DNA of 64,000 nucleotides from Chitinophaga silvisoli (GTDB taxonomy: Bacteria; Bacteroidota; Bacteroidia; Chitinophagales; Chitinophagaceae), in NCBI RefSeq assembly GCF_003412465.1, contig NZ_QTJV01000009.1:558001-622000 (forward strand), given 5' to 3'. Made by a program: the position numbers and the translations under genes. This document shows positions 1 through 9,110 of this stretch, piece after piece (positions within the stretch are counted from its first letter, which is position 1; every line of letters begins with the position of its first letter). The notes beneath the pieces were generated by a model. That model saw only the letters and a list, made by a program, of their open reading frames with translations, did not search any database and was not told where the DNA came from.

Positions 1-232
1 TAGAGATTTCCTCCATAGCCAGTACATAGGAGATGGTGTCAAGGCCTGCGCCTCCATATTTTGGGTCTACCATCATTCCGAGAAATCCCAACTCTCCCAG
101 TTTTTTGATCTGCGCTGCGGGGTAAATCTGTTTTTCGTCTCTTTCTATGACACCGGGTAAAAGTTCGTTTTGGGCAAAGTCCCGGGCAGCCTTTTGAATC
201 ATCAGGTGTTCTTCAGTGAGTTGAAAGTCCAT
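1..232 (-). CDS. acyl-CoA dehydrogenase, N-terminal part (truncated by window edge)
   Basis: Reading leftwards from an ATG at 230-232, about 77 codons are visible before the window ends. The translation starts MDFQLTEEHLMIQ and continues with an ARDFAQNELLPGVIERD segment and then KKLGELGFLGMMVDPKYGG. This is the classic alpha-helical N-terminal domain of FAD-dependent acyl-CoA dehydrogenases, which oxidise acyl-CoA to enoyl-CoA in beta-oxidation or amino-acid breakdown. Catalytic and FAD-binding regions lie outside the window, so the chain-length class (butyryl-, glutaryl- or similar) cannot be assigned. It is divergent from the arginase gene across a 240-bp gap. Confidence 0.85.
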   Translation of the reverse strand, partial: MDFQLTEEHLMIQKAARDFAQNELLPGVIERDEKQIYPAAQIKKLGELGFLGMMVDPKYGGAGLDTISYVLAMEEIS

Positions 233-472
233 GGAATTTACGTTTTGTTGGAGTTATTGATATGAACGAATTTATCGTTTTTATGCTTGGGATTTCTACA
301 TTTAATCTTTATCCATTTTTATGATGGAAACATTAAAGATTATTTGAAGATACCCCGTGCTTATTGGAATTATATTATGTTTTTATGCAGGTATGTATAT
401 ACCTCCACAGTGCAGTTGGCCGGCCGTTCATTTAAAAACCATTAGCTTGCTAAACAGGAATAACATCCTTTT

Positions 473-1420
473 ATGAAAAATATTAAGATCATTGAGGTGA
501 AATCAGAGATTGGCGCGGGAACAAGAGGTGCCAGTCTGGGAGTGGAAGCGATCAAGATAGCTGCACTGGATTTTATGAGCAACTTTTTTGTGCATTTCCC
601 TACTGAAACAATTGAGACTGAAAACAAACTGCTGTTTGAGCCGATAGAATCCCCTTATGCAAAAAGGATTAAAGGTACACTGGCCCTGTATGAAAGGATC
701 AGTAAGAGTGTGTGTGAGACGGTGAAGGCGAATTGGTTCCCGGTGGTATTGTCCGGGGATCATAGTACGGCGGGAGCTACGATTGCGGGATTGAAAATGG
801 CGAGGCCAAAGGCGAAGATCGGGGCGATTTGGATTGATGCGCATGCGGATCTGCATACACCGTATACAACACCATCAGGGAATATGCATGGCATGCCGGT
901 GGCGATCTCTATTGCGGAGGATAACCTGGAGTGTAAGGTGCATGACCTGGATGATAATACGATCAAACAGTGGGAGGCGTTGAAGAATATCGGGGGCATA
1001 TCACCGAAGGTATTGCCTGAGGATATCGTGTTCATTTCGCTGAGGGATTATGAAAAGGAAGAAGAGGCGCTGATAAAGCAGTATGGTATGAAGGTGATTA
1101 CGACGAATGAAGTGCGGAGAAAAGGTGCGGAACAGGTGGCGAGAGCGGTGTTCAGGTATTTGAGTGATTGTGAGTATATCTATGTGTCGTTTGATGTGGA
1201 TAGCCTGGATTCATCTATTTCCAAGGGAACGGGGACCCCGGTGACGAACGGCTTGAGAGAACGGGAGGTAGAGGATTTGATAGCGAAATTTATGCAGCAT
1301 AGAAAGATTTGTTGTTTTGAGATTACGGAGGTGAATCCGACATTGGATAAGGAAAATTTAATGGCGGAGATTGCGTTTAATATATTGCAACGGAGTGTGA
1401 ATGTATTGCTAATGAATTAG
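473..1420 (+). CDS. rocF: arginase
   Basis: A 315-residue ureohydrolase, about the family's usual length. It hydrolyses arginine to ornithine and urea in the cytoplasm. The binuclear manganese motifs are all present: GDHS (H97), DAHADLHTP (D122, H124, D126) and SFDVDSLD (D241, D243). The TTPSGNMHG and GTGTPV segments and the late Glu of FEITEVNP also match arginase rather than agmatinase or formimidoylglutamase. The ATG at 473 gives a full N-terminus. It is a single gene, closed by a strong hairpin terminator directly after the stop codon and shared with the convergent glucosidase gene. Confidence 0.9.
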   Translation: MKNIKIIEVKSEIGAGTRGASLGVEAIKIAALDFMSNFFVHFPTETIETENKLLFEPIESPYAKRIKGTLALYERISKSVCETVKANWFPVVLSGDHSTAGATIAGLKMARPKAKIGAIWIDAHADLHTPYTTPSGNMHGMPVAISIAEDNLECKVHDLDDNTIKQWEALKNIGGISPKVLPEDIVFISLRDYEKEEEALIKQYGMKVITTNEVRRKGAEQVARAVFRYLSDCEYIYVSFDVDSLDSSISKGTGTPVTNGLREREVEDLIAKFMQHRKICCFEITEVNPTLDKENLMAEIAFNILQRSVNVLLMN

Positions 1421-1422
1421 CG

Positions 1423-1460
1423 AAAAAAAGGCGTTTACTTCTCGGTAAACGCCTTTTTTT
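1423..1460. terminator. bidirectional Rho-independent terminator
   Basis: A perfect stem (GGCGTTTAC paired with GTAAACGCC, loop about 5 nt) is flanked by A7 on the left and T7-8 on the right, so it can stop transcription in both directions. It sits between the arginase stop codon and the stop codon of the convergent glucosidase gene. Confidence 0.9.
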
Positions 1461-4075
1461 TATCTTGGATTCGTGTGCTTCATTCTTATTAAGTTAGCGA
1501 CGAGACCTGTCCACCCCGTCTGGTGGGCAGCACCCAATCCCTTTCCACTATCTCCATGAAAGTATTCATGAAACTGCAATAAATCGGCAAAGTGCGGATC
1601 CTTCTGCAATTTTTCATTATTCCCAAATACGGGCCTGCGGCCATTCTCATCCTTACGGAATATTTTCAATAAACGATCTGCCAGGAAAGTTCCCACTTCT
1701 TTGAGAGAGTAATAACAACCGGATGATGTAGGATATTCTATACGGAAATCATCTGTGTAGAAGTAATGGAATTTGCGCAGACTTTCTATCAGCAGGAAGT
1801 TCATCTGAATCCATATAGGACCACGCCAGTTTGAGTTACCACCATAAGTGATGGTATCACTTTCTCCGGGTACATATTTTACGATCAGTTCTGTACCATT
1901 TTCTTTGAGGCGATAAGGATCTGTTTCGTATTTTTTGGATAGTGAGCGCACACCATATTCACCCAGGAACTCTGTTTCATCCAGCATACGATAGAGCAAA
2001 CGCTTCATACGATGCCCACGCAGTAAACTCAGTAAATGTTTATTCTCTTTCCCTTCTTCATACCAGCGGGATACAAGTTGTGCTAAATCTGGCCTGTGGC
2101 GTAAGAACCACGACATGCGTTCCGCAAATACGGGGTTATTTTCCAGGGCTTCTTTTGAGATCACTTCTACTGCACAGAGAGGAATCAATCCAACCATACT
2201 CCTGAACTTCAGTTTCAGAATACGGTTATCAGGCGCACGCAACTGGTCATAGAAGAATTCATCCTCATCATCCCACAATCCACTATTGCCTGTACCCATA
2301 CTGGCCATGGCACCGGCTATGTACATGAAGTGCTCAAAGAACTTGGTGGCCATGCCATTGTACACCTTGTTGTGATTACACAATTCCAGTGAGATGTGCA
2401 GCATATTCAACGCGTATGTCGCCATCCAGCTCGTGGCATCTGCCTGTTCTTCACGCACGCCGTTGGGCAATGGCAGACTTCTGTCGAATGCACCGATATT
2501 ATCCAGACCGAGGAAACCACCTTCGAAGATGTTGCTGCCGCTACTATCTTTTCTATTGACCCACCAGGTGAAATTGATCAGTAATTTATGGAAGAGGGCT
2601 TCCAGGAAGTGATAGTCCTTCTCCCCTTTTATGGCTGCATCCTGCTTGAATACACGATATACAGCCCCGGCATGTACCGGTGGATTGACATCTCCAAAAG
2701 CCCATTCATAGGCAGGGAATTCGCCTGAAGGATGCATGTACCATTCTTCGGTCAACAGGAGCAGTTGCTGCTTTGCAAAATCAGGATCCACCATGGCCAG
2801 TGTGACACAATGGAAGGCTAAGTCCCAGGCTGCATACCAGGGGAATTCCCATTTATCAGGTACTGAAATGATATCTTCATTGACCAGGTGCTTCCACTCT
2901 TTATTACGGCCATTCCAGCGTTCGGCAGGTGGTGTGGGTTGTGACGGATCGCCTTCCAGCCAGCGCTGTACTTTATAATAATAAAACTGTTTATTCCACA
3001 GCATTCCTGCCAGTGCCTGCCGCTGGATCAGCTTTTCATCTTCGTCTTTGATCTCTGCCTGCAGTTCATCATAGTAGGCATTGGCATCAGCAACTTTTGC
3101 GGCAAACAGGTCTTCAAAGCCGGCAAAGGGTTGTTCTTTGGCTTTGTCTGTAAGTCTTAACCTGATGGTGTGGGTACCATGAGCAGGAATATTGAGCTCA
3201 TAGTGCACAGCGGCCTTGGTGCCTTGTTTAGAAGGGTTGATGGTATCTGCACCATGTATGATATAATCGTTGATGCCATCTTTTGCATAAGGTGTGATGG
3301 CATCTACATTGTAGAGTTTTTTGTTGTTGGATTCATTCTCGCAAAACAACATTTCCTGTCCACCTTCCTGATACAGGTATTGCACCTGAAGTTTCTCATG
3401 CTCAAAGCGAATGGTCTGCGCATCTTCCTGCCACAAAGCGGGTTTATAGGGTCGGCGGCCCCATACCCAGGTATTCCGGAACCATACGGTTGGTAATACC
3501 GTGAGTGGTGCGTCGGTATTGCTCCTGTTATGAATGGTGATTTTGACAAGGATGTCATCCATGTCCTCTTTTGCATATTCTATGAAGATGTCGAAGTATT
3601 TGTCTTCGTTAAAGAGCCCGGTATCGATTAATTCGTATTCTTCTTCTGTCTTGCTCCTGCGGGCATTTTCCCGGATCAGTTGTTCGTAGGGGTATTCCTG
3701 CTGTACATACTTGTACAGCATCTTCATATAAGAGTGAGTGGGTGTGGCATCGAGGTAATAATAGAGTTCTTTTACATCTTCTCCATGATTGCCCTGTGCA
3801 TTGTTCAGCCCGAAATAGCGTTCTTTCAGGATCGGGTCTTTTTTGTTCCAGAAGGCCAGTGAAAAACACAGGAGTTGTTTTTCATCGCAAATGCCGCCAA
3901 TTCCTTCTTCTCCCCATCTCCAGGCCTTACTCCTTGCCATGTCGTGTGTGGTAAAATCCCATGAGCTGCCACTTCCACTATAATCCTCCCGTACAGTACC
4001 CCATTGTCTGTCACTCACATAAGAGCCCCATTTCTTCCAGCCCTGGATCTGAAGGCGTTGTTGTTCCTGATTCAT
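1460..4075 (-). CDS. GH63-type (MGH1-like) glucosidase
   Basis: An 871-residue protein without a signal peptide. The N-terminus (WKKWGSYVSDRQWGTVREDYS, in two parts around the GTVRED core) and the blocks WEFPWYAAWDLAFHCV, EGGFLGLDNIGAFDRS and NWRGPIWIQMNFLLIESL are those of bacterial MGH1-like glucosidases in the GH63 clan, with an (alpha/alpha)6 barrel in the C-terminal half. The substrate is probably a short alpha-glucoside or mannosylglycerate-like compound; the exact one cannot be read from sequence. I start at the ATG at 4075. The only upstream extension uses TTG at 4114 and would overlap the DUF3810 gene. That gene ends 16 bp upstream on the same strand, so the two are probably co-transcribed. 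Confidence 0.85.
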   Translation of the reverse strand: MNQEQQRLQIQGWKKWGSYVSDRQWGTVREDYSGSGSSWDFTTHDMARSKAWRWGEEGIGGICDEKQLLCFSLAFWNKKDPILKERYFGLNNAQGNHGEDVKELYYYLDATPTHSYMKMLYKYVQQEYPYEQLIRENARRSKTEEEYELIDTGLFNEDKYFDIFIEYAKEDMDDILVKITIHNRSNTDAPLTVLPTVWFRNTWVWGRRPYKPALWQEDAQTIRFEHEKLQVQYLYQEGGQEMLFCENESNNKKLYNVDAITPYAKDGINDYIIHGADTINPSKQGTKAAVHYELNIPAHGTHTIRLRLTDKAKEQPFAGFEDLFAAKVADANAYYDELQAEIKDEDEKLIQRQALAGMLWNKQFYYYKVQRWLEGDPSQPTPPAERWNGRNKEWKHLVNEDIISVPDKWEFPWYAAWDLAFHCVTLAMVDPDFAKQQLLLLTEEWYMHPSGEFPAYEWAFGDVNPPVHAGAVYRVFKQDAAIKGEKDYHFLEALFHKLLINFTWWVNRKDSSGSNIFEGGFLGLDNIGAFDRSLPLPNGVREEQADATSWMATYALNMLHISLELCNHNKVYNGMATKFFEHFMYIAGAMASMGTGNSGLWDDEDEFFYDQLRAPDNRILKLKFRSMVGLIPLCAVEVISKEALENNPVFAERMSWFLRHRPDLAQLVSRWYEEGKENKHLLSLLRGHRMKRLLYRMLDETEFLGEYGVRSLSKKYETDPYRLKENGTELIVKYVPGESDTITYGGNSNWRGPIWIQMNFLLIESLRKFHYFYTDDFRIEYPTSSGCYYSLKEVGTFLADRLLKIFRKDENGRRPVFGNNEKLQKDPHFADLLQFHEYFHGDSGKGLGAAHQTGWTGLVANLIRMKHTNPR

Positions 4076-4091
4076 CGTTTGCTGCTTTTGA

Positions 4092-5177
4092 TCATTGAAT
4101 ATGGAAGTAGGCAACGAGCCATCCCACCACTTCGCTATAACTACGTATTCCTTTTTCCTGTTTGTTAGCCTTCAGGTACTGATCATAAATCATGGAAGTA
4201 TAATCATCTACCGGGCCATTGTATTTGTGATAGAAATTTTTCAACTGGTGGTAATCTTCATGCACACCGGGAACGGCTTTCTGCCAGAGAGCCTTTGCCA
4301 TGGTAGTATCCTGCCAGCGCAACTGCCGGATGCTATACATAAACATCTCGAAATTGGCCGCATAGCGGAAACGCACATCTTTTGCATGACCGGCTACCAG
4401 GTAGCCTATAAAATTGGCTTCTTCTTCCGCCCCATATCCCAATTGGTGTGCCACTTCATGACAGATGGTGAATGGATGCAGGAATCCGGGTGTCGTTACA
4501 TTCACCTGTGCCTCGCCTGTAAATGGATTGAGGTAGCCGCCTACATTCATATAATTCATCCAGGTGCCATAGAGTGAAGTCTTGAGGCAGGGATGTGTAT
4601 ATTTCAATACCGGCCACTGCTGTGCTGCCTGATCATAGGCTACTACTGCCCGCTGAAACAGCTGTGCGCTATCTGCTCCCGGGTGGGTAGGGTGCAGGGT
4701 ATCACCCATTTCTACCCGGTTAGCGTTTACCTGTTGCAACAATGTATCGGCCAGTTTGTATAACTGCGTTGTACCGTATTCATTTACTTCCAGTTGCATA
4801 TCTTTTTCAAGAGAGAAGCGGTCATAGTTAAATCCCCACAGCACCAGGAAGGCCAGGTATAAGGTTGTAAGTGAACTGATTCCTTTTAGAAAATATAAAA
4901 AACTTTCTTTCCATTGGGTTTTGATCAGTTTATAACATAATTTTAACAAATAAATGCTACCGGTTATAACCCAGGCAGCATAAATTACGTCGCCAACGCT
5001 AAAGGGTATGGATCCCAATACCGCCCTTAATAAGTTACTTATCCAAAAGTAGAACCTATGAAAATAGTACCCTTCAAACCTATGGCTGAATGTGAACAGC
5101 CCTTTCAAAATGATGACGCACAAAATTGTTACCAAAATACGTACTCCTGTGTGCCTTATCTTTGCATTTGTATCCAT
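4092..5177 (-). CDS. DUF3810 family membrane-bound zinc-peptidase-like protein
   Basis: 361 residues with three hydrophobic segments near the N-terminus (about residues 12-30, 45-80 and 95-115), followed by a long soluble part. An HEVAHQLGYGAEEEANFIGYL region carries an HExxH zinc motif (H240, E241, H244) and downstream Glu residues (E251/E252) that could supply the third ligand, so a gluzincin-like peptidase is plausible. This matches DUF3810, a Bacteroidota family of unknown role. It lies 16 bp upstream of the GH63 gene and is divergent from the kinase gene with only 17 bp between start codons. Confidence 0.85.
   Translation of the reverse strand: MDTNAKIRHTGVRILVTILCVIILKGLFTFSHRFEGYYFHRFYFWISNLLRAVLGSIPFSVGDVIYAAWVITGSIYLLKLCYKLIKTQWKESFLYFLKGISSLTTLYLAFLVLWGFNYDRFSLEKDMQLEVNEYGTTQLYKLADTLLQQVNANRVEMGDTLHPTHPGADSAQLFQRAVVAYDQAAQQWPVLKYTHPCLKTSLYGTWMNYMNVGGYLNPFTGEAQVNVTTPGFLHPFTICHEVAHQLGYGAEEEANFIGYLVAGHAKDVRFRYAANFEMFMYSIRQLRWQDTTMAKALWQKAVPGVHEDYHQLKNFYHKYNGPVDDYTSMIYDQYLKANKQEKGIRSYSEVVGWLVAYFHIQ
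5157..5164 (+). promoter_or_regulatory. candidate -7 box for the fructosamine-kinase-like gene
   Basis: TATCTTTG matches the Bacteroidota sigma-A -7 consensus TAnnTTTG and is followed by GC, as in several other promoters in this window. It lies inside the first codons of the divergent DUF3810 gene and 30 bp before the kinase start. The best upstream TTG (5126-5128) is about 28 bp away, longer than usual, so the -33 part is weak. Confidence 0.35.
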
Positions 5178-5194
5178 ACTAATCAGCGCGTAAA

Positions 5195-6073
5195 ATGACA
5201 GATGAGATCTTACTGGGCGAACTTACAACAGCGCTATCCTGCCAGTCAGGAGTGAAAATACACATTAATTACGCAGAAAAAATATCCGGTGGAGATATTA
5301 ACGAAACATATAAGCTCTCCACAACTGAAGGATCATTATTTCTGAAGATGAACGATGCGCATATTTATCCGGACATGTTCGTAAGAGAACTGAACGGACT
5401 CAATATACTCCGTAGTACCAATGCTATCACAGTACCGCGCCCCCTGGCCAGTGGTACTGTAGGAGACAAAGGGTTCCTGGTCACTGAATTTATGGAGAAA
5501 GGCGGGGTAACGCCTGACTTTTGGGAAAACTTCGGTGCGAGCCTGTCAAGAATACATCGCCAGACACAAACATATTATGGGTTTCCGGAGACCAATTACA
5601 TTGGTACGCTCAAGCAATATAATACGCCTTACAGCAGCTGGCCGGTATTCTATGCCTTTAACCGCCTGCAGCCTCTTACCAGGGCAGCTTATGACCAGCA
5701 GGTAGTGGACAAGGGAATGGTGGTACAGATGGAGCACCTGTGGAAGCAGCTGCCAGGGATGTTCCCGGATGAAAAGCCTGCTTTGCTGCATGGTGACCTC
5801 TGGTCCGGCAACTTTATGGTGGGCAAGGATGGCAGGGCATGCATATACGACCCGGCGGTATATTATGGAAACAGGGAAATGGATCTGGCTATGACCAGGT
5901 TGTTTGGTGGTTTTGATACACGTTTTTACTACAGTTATCAGACCATGTATCCCCTGGCCGAAGGATGGCAATCCAGGATTGGTGTTTGCCAGTTATATCC
6001 GCTTATGGTTCATCTGCTCTTGTTCGGAGGTAGTTATTACAATAGTGTAAAGGAGATTCTTGACGAGTTCTGA
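5195..6073 (+). CDS. fructosamine kinase family protein
   Basis: 292 residues with an aminoglycoside-phosphotransferase fold. The ATP-site strand (SLFLKMN) is followed by the Brenner-type motif LLHGDLWSGN with catalytic D201, and by the metal-binding DPAVYYG (D219). LHGDLWSGN plus DPAVYYG is the signature of fructosamine-3-kinase proteins, which phosphorylate ketosamines on glycated proteins so that the sugar is released. The bacterial substrate may be a ribulosamine or a small glycated compound. It ends exactly where the convergent kinase gene's stop codon begins (6073/6074), with no intergenic terminator. Confidence 0.88.
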   Translation: MTDEILLGELTTALSCQSGVKIHINYAEKISGGDINETYKLSTTEGSLFLKMNDAHIYPDMFVRELNGLNILRSTNAITVPRPLASGTVGDKGFLVTEFMEKGGVTPDFWENFGASLSRIHRQTQTYYGFPETNYIGTLKQYNTPYSSWPVFYAFNRLQPLTRAAYDQQVVDKGMVVQMEHLWKQLPGMFPDEKPALLHGDLWSGNFMVGKDGRACIYDPAVYYGNREMDLAMTRLFGGFDTRFYYSYQTMYPLAEGWQSRIGVCQLYPLMVHLLLFGGSYYNSVKEILDEF

Positions 6074-8083
6074 TTACTGGTAGATCTTCATTCTATCGTA
6101 CTCTGCTGCTATAATCGGATAGAATTTTTCTACTTCTGCTGAGATATTTGCGAATAGTGCATCCACCTCTTCGGGGGGCAGGGATGTGTTTGTATTCAAA
6201 GTGTTTTCCAGGTTCTGCATACGGGCGCTGATCCACGTAAGGCCTACCATGGAGAAATTGGGTTTTAGTTTGTGCACCTGAAATTTCAGTTGTTCCCAGT
6301 CCCGTGCATCCACCAAAGCCTGGATTTTAACCTGTTCTTCCCTGATCGTTTTCAAGAATATTTCAAAGAGATCTGCCGCGTAGGAGATATTGTTCTCATA
6401 CAGGGTATTGAGGTATTTTACATCCAGGTCCTTATGGAACTCAAATCCAGACATGTTGTTTGTTTCTTCCATTATAATTTCGGTTTCATCTTCATTCAGG
6501 TATTTGTTCAACACCTGTAATAATTGATCGGGGGTATAAGGTTTTGTTAGTATATCGGTGATCCCTGCCTGCCTGGCCTGTGTAAAGGTACTTTCCATGG
6601 CAAGTGCAGTGGTGGCTACCAGTGGGGTAGCAACGTTCGGTTTATCTTCATCTTCCCGGATCCTACCTGCCAGTTCCAATCCATTGAGGCCGGGAATCCG
6701 GATGTCGATCAGCACCAGGTCGTACTGCCTGGAGTTCAGGAAGTACAGGGCATCGGGACCATTGGTAGCCAGTTGGTGCTGAACGTTATATTTTTCCAGC
6801 AGGCTGTTAATATAACGAAGGTTCATGGCATTGTCCTCGATCACAAGTACACTTGATCCTGAGAAACTGGCCTGCCTGCGATGCGCACCTGCGCCTGGCG
6901 TAATGAGGGCAGACTTCCGGGTATCGATAAAGGGCAGGTTGAAGGAGAAGCAGGTATTGTAGCCGGCGGTTTCTTCTACACAAATGGAACCTCCCTGCAG
7001 CTCAATGAGTTGTTTGGAGATAGCCAGTCCCAGGCCGGTGCCGCCGTATTTTTCCCTGATTTCCTGTTCTGCCTGTTTATAGTTTTTAAAGATCAGGTCT
7101 AATTTGTCGTTGCTGATGCCGATGCCGGTATCGCAGACATAGAAGCGGATCCATATTTTATCGTCCTGCCAGCTTTCGGGGATGACGCGGATGGCGATTT
7201 CCCCTTCCGGAGTAAATTTCTCTGCATTTCCTAACAGGTTCATAAGGATTTGGTTCAATAGGGTATCGTCTCCGACCAGGCGATTCTGGATCCGGGGATC
7301 GATGGTAGCAGAAATTTTTACCGGGCGCTGACCGAGTTTGAGTTCAAAAGTATGTCGGAGGGATTGAACCAGGGCGGTGAGGTTAAACTCCCGCTGGTTG
7401 ACCTGGAACTCCCCTGCTTCGATTCTTGAGATGTCGAGGATATCGGAAATCAGTCCCAGGAGGATATTGGAACTGTGTTTTAATATATTAATATAGTCCT
7501 GCTGGCGGGCATCCAGGTTTGTTTCTTCGAGCAGGTGGGTCATTCCGATGATGACATTGAGGGGGGTACGGATTTCGTGGCTCATGCTGGCCAGGAATTC
7601 TTTTTGTGCCCCCCGGGCCTCTTCTGCCTGCTGCCGGGCCTGTTCCAGGGTAGCCTGCTGGAGTTGCCGGCGGGACACGTCTGTGACCTGCCACATACTG
7701 CCATTGAAGACACCGTTGTGCCAGAGGGGCGTATAATTGAGCTCGAAGATGCGGCCATCGGTGAGCAGGAGTTCCTGTCCGAAATAAGGATTTTTTTGTT
7801 GCAGGAGGTCTTCTACGGTGGTGAGGAAGGCTTCGGGCTGCCGGGCTCCACGGGCCAGGTGCCGGGCGATGGTGGCAAAGGGCATGTCGGGCACCAGGTC
7901 GATGTCTTCTCCCGTATATTGTTGAAACACAGCGTTTACCCACACCAGGTTTTGCTCCGCATCGAGGAGTAGGATACCGGCATTAGTGTGCTGGAAATAA
8001 ACGCTGATTGGCAGTGAAAATATATCCGGCGGCGAAATGCTTCGGGTAATGGGATGTTTTCTCGTACCTTTGATCCGGGCCAT
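6074..8083 (-). CDS. PAS hybrid histidine kinase with receiver and Hpt domains
   Basis: 669 residues, no obvious transmembrane segment. Order: PAS sensor (about 25-135), coiled coil, HisKA with MSHEIRTPLN (phospho-acceptor H169), HATPase with the N-box NAEKF, DTGIGIS and GGTGLGLAIS (about 270-385), receiver (about 411-530, D460 in VLIDIRIPG, K514 in LTKPY), and a C-terminal Hpt domain (about 545-665, H604 in VHKLKPNFSMVG). All phosphorelay stations are in one chain, so an external response regulator should be the final target. None is encoded nearby. The start is the ATG at 8083. It is convergent with the preceding gene and divergent from the DUF177-rpmF-plsX cluster. Confidence 0.92.
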   Translation of the reverse strand: MARIKGTRKHPITRSISPPDIFSLPISVYFQHTNAGILLLDAEQNLVWVNAVFQQYTGEDIDLVPDMPFATIARHLARGARQPEAFLTTVEDLLQQKNPYFGQELLLTDGRIFELNYTPLWHNGVFNGSMWQVTDVSRRQLQQATLEQARQQAEEARGAQKEFLASMSHEIRTPLNVIIGMTHLLEETNLDARQQDYINILKHSSNILLGLISDILDISRIEAGEFQVNQREFNLTALVQSLRHTFELKLGQRPVKISATIDPRIQNRLVGDDTLLNQILMNLLGNAEKFTPEGEIAIRVIPESWQDDKIWIRFYVCDTGIGISNDKLDLIFKNYKQAEQEIREKYGGTGLGLAISKQLIELQGGSICVEETAGYNTCFSFNLPFIDTRKSALITPGAGAHRRQASFSGSSVLVIEDNAMNLRYINSLLEKYNVQHQLATNGPDALYFLNSRQYDLVLIDIRIPGLNGLELAGRIREDEDKPNVATPLVATTALAMESTFTQARQAGITDILTKPYTPDQLLQVLNKYLNEDETEIIMEETNNMSGFEFHKDLDVKYLNTLYENNISYAADLFEIFLKTIREEQVKIQALVDARDWEQLKFQVHKLKPNFSMVGLTWISARMQNLENTLNTNTSLPPEEVDALFANISAEVEKFYPIIAAEYDRMKIYQ

Positions 8084-8216
8084 TGGTTATGAATGCAGGT
8101 GTATAGTGATGCGGATTTTGTACAGCACGAATATAATAATTAATTAATTGGTTTTCACTAATCTAACTATACAATCCTGATATTCGGGCCATTGTGAAAA
8201 GGCTAATGTAGGAAAT

Positions 8217-8247
8217 TTTTGCATTTGCAAATATTTGGTTACCTTTG
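8217..8247 (+). promoter_or_regulatory. promoter of the yceD-rpmF-plsX cluster
   Basis: A TTTTG at 8217-8221 and TACCTTTG at 8240-8247, separated by 18 bp, fit the Bacteroidota TTTG/TAnnTTTG promoter. The start codon of the DUF177 gene follows 28 bp after the -7 box. Confidence 0.65.
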
Positions 8248-8274
8248 CATCCCTCTAAAAGTGAGGATTTTATT

Positions 8275-8808
8275 ATGAAACAACTCCGTCAATTTGAAAT
8301 TGCCTTTGTGGGGCTCAAACCCGGAGAGCATACATTTGAATACCAAGTTACGGATAGTTTTTTTGAAAACTACGGACCGCAGGATTTCAGCGACTGTAAA
8401 GCGACAGTGAAGCTGACTTTGGACAAGAAAAGTGATTTTTTCCTGTTAAAGTTTGAAATTGGTGGAACTGTAAGCGTAATTTGTGACCGTTGTGGGCAAC
8501 CATTTAATCTTCAGCTCTGGGATGATTTCACCCAGGTGGTGAAGATGGTGGAGAATCCTGAAGAGATGGAAGGTGATGAGGATCCGGAAGTATCTTATAT
8601 TTCGAGAACGGAATCGCACCTGAATGTCGGTGAATGGATTTATGAATTCATCAACCTGAGCATTCCTATGCAGAAGATACACCCGGATGTGGATGGCAAG
8701 AGCACATGTGATCCGAAGGTATTAGAGATGCTGGACCAGATGAACAAGCAATCTGGCGCTCAGGACAATCCAATTTGGAAAGACCTGGACAAATTCCGGA
8801 ATAATTAA
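8275..8808 (+). CDS. yceD: DUF177 / YceD family protein
   Basis: 177 residues. The start MKQLRQFEIAFVGLKPGEH, the CDRCG motif (C70, C73) at mid-length and the position directly before rpmF identify the YceD/DUF177 family, linked in E. coli and plants to 23S rRNA accumulation and large-subunit assembly. A single later Cys (C145) is present, so a complete four-Cys zinc site is not evident. I use the ATG at 8275; the longer reading begins with a TTG inside the promoter. It is the first gene of a three-gene cluster that pairs ribosome biogenesis with phospholipid synthesis, as in many bacteria. Confidence 0.9.
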   Translation: MKQLRQFEIAFVGLKPGEHTFEYQVTDSFFENYGPQDFSDCKATVKLTLDKKSDFFLLKFEIGGTVSVICDRCGQPFNLQLWDDFTQVVKMVENPEEMEGDEDPEVSYISRTESHLNVGEWIYEFINLSIPMQKIHPDVDGKSTCDPKVLEMLDQMNKQSGAQDNPIWKDLDKFRNN

Positions 8809-8873
8809 TCCGGAGGTTTGAGGAAAAGATACTTATTGAAACATTAAACTAGGACAATTAAAAACTAAATACG

Positions 8874-9068
8874 ATGCCAAATCCGAAACGCAGACATTCT
8901 CAGCAAAGATCAGCTAAGAGAAGGACGCATTACAAGGCCTTTGCGGATACTTTAAGCACAGATAGCGCAACTGGTGAAGTGCACCTGAGACATCGTGCTC
9001 ACTGGGTAGAGAACAAACTGTACTACAGAGGAAAAGTTGTATTGGAAAAACAAAGCAGCGCTAAATAA
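8874..9068 (+). CDS. rpmF: 50S ribosomal protein L32
   Basis: A 64-residue basic protein beginning MPNPKRRHSQQRSAKRR, the standard L32 N-terminus. It contains no cysteine, so this is the zinc-independent (C-minus) form; the CxxC ribbon of other L32 proteins is absent. It lies 65 bp after the DUF177 gene and 42 bp before plsX, the conserved yceD-rpmF-plsX order. Confidence 0.97.
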   Translation: MPNPKRRHSQQRSAKRRTHYKAFADTLSTDSATGEVHLRHRAHWVENKLYYRGKVVLEKQSSAK

Positions 9069-9110
9069 TTTTACTATTTTTACCCCGAGCAAAGACAAAT
9101 TTAAACGTTC

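Noticed and set aside
391..404. Small palindrome GGTATGTATATACC upstream of arginase
   Set aside because: Short with a 4-nt loop in AT-rich DNA; could be an operator but nothing else supports it.
4076..4114. Longer N-terminus for the GH63 glucosidase
   Set aside because: It begins with TTG, overlaps the DUF3810 gene and adds residues not seen in the family's conserved start.
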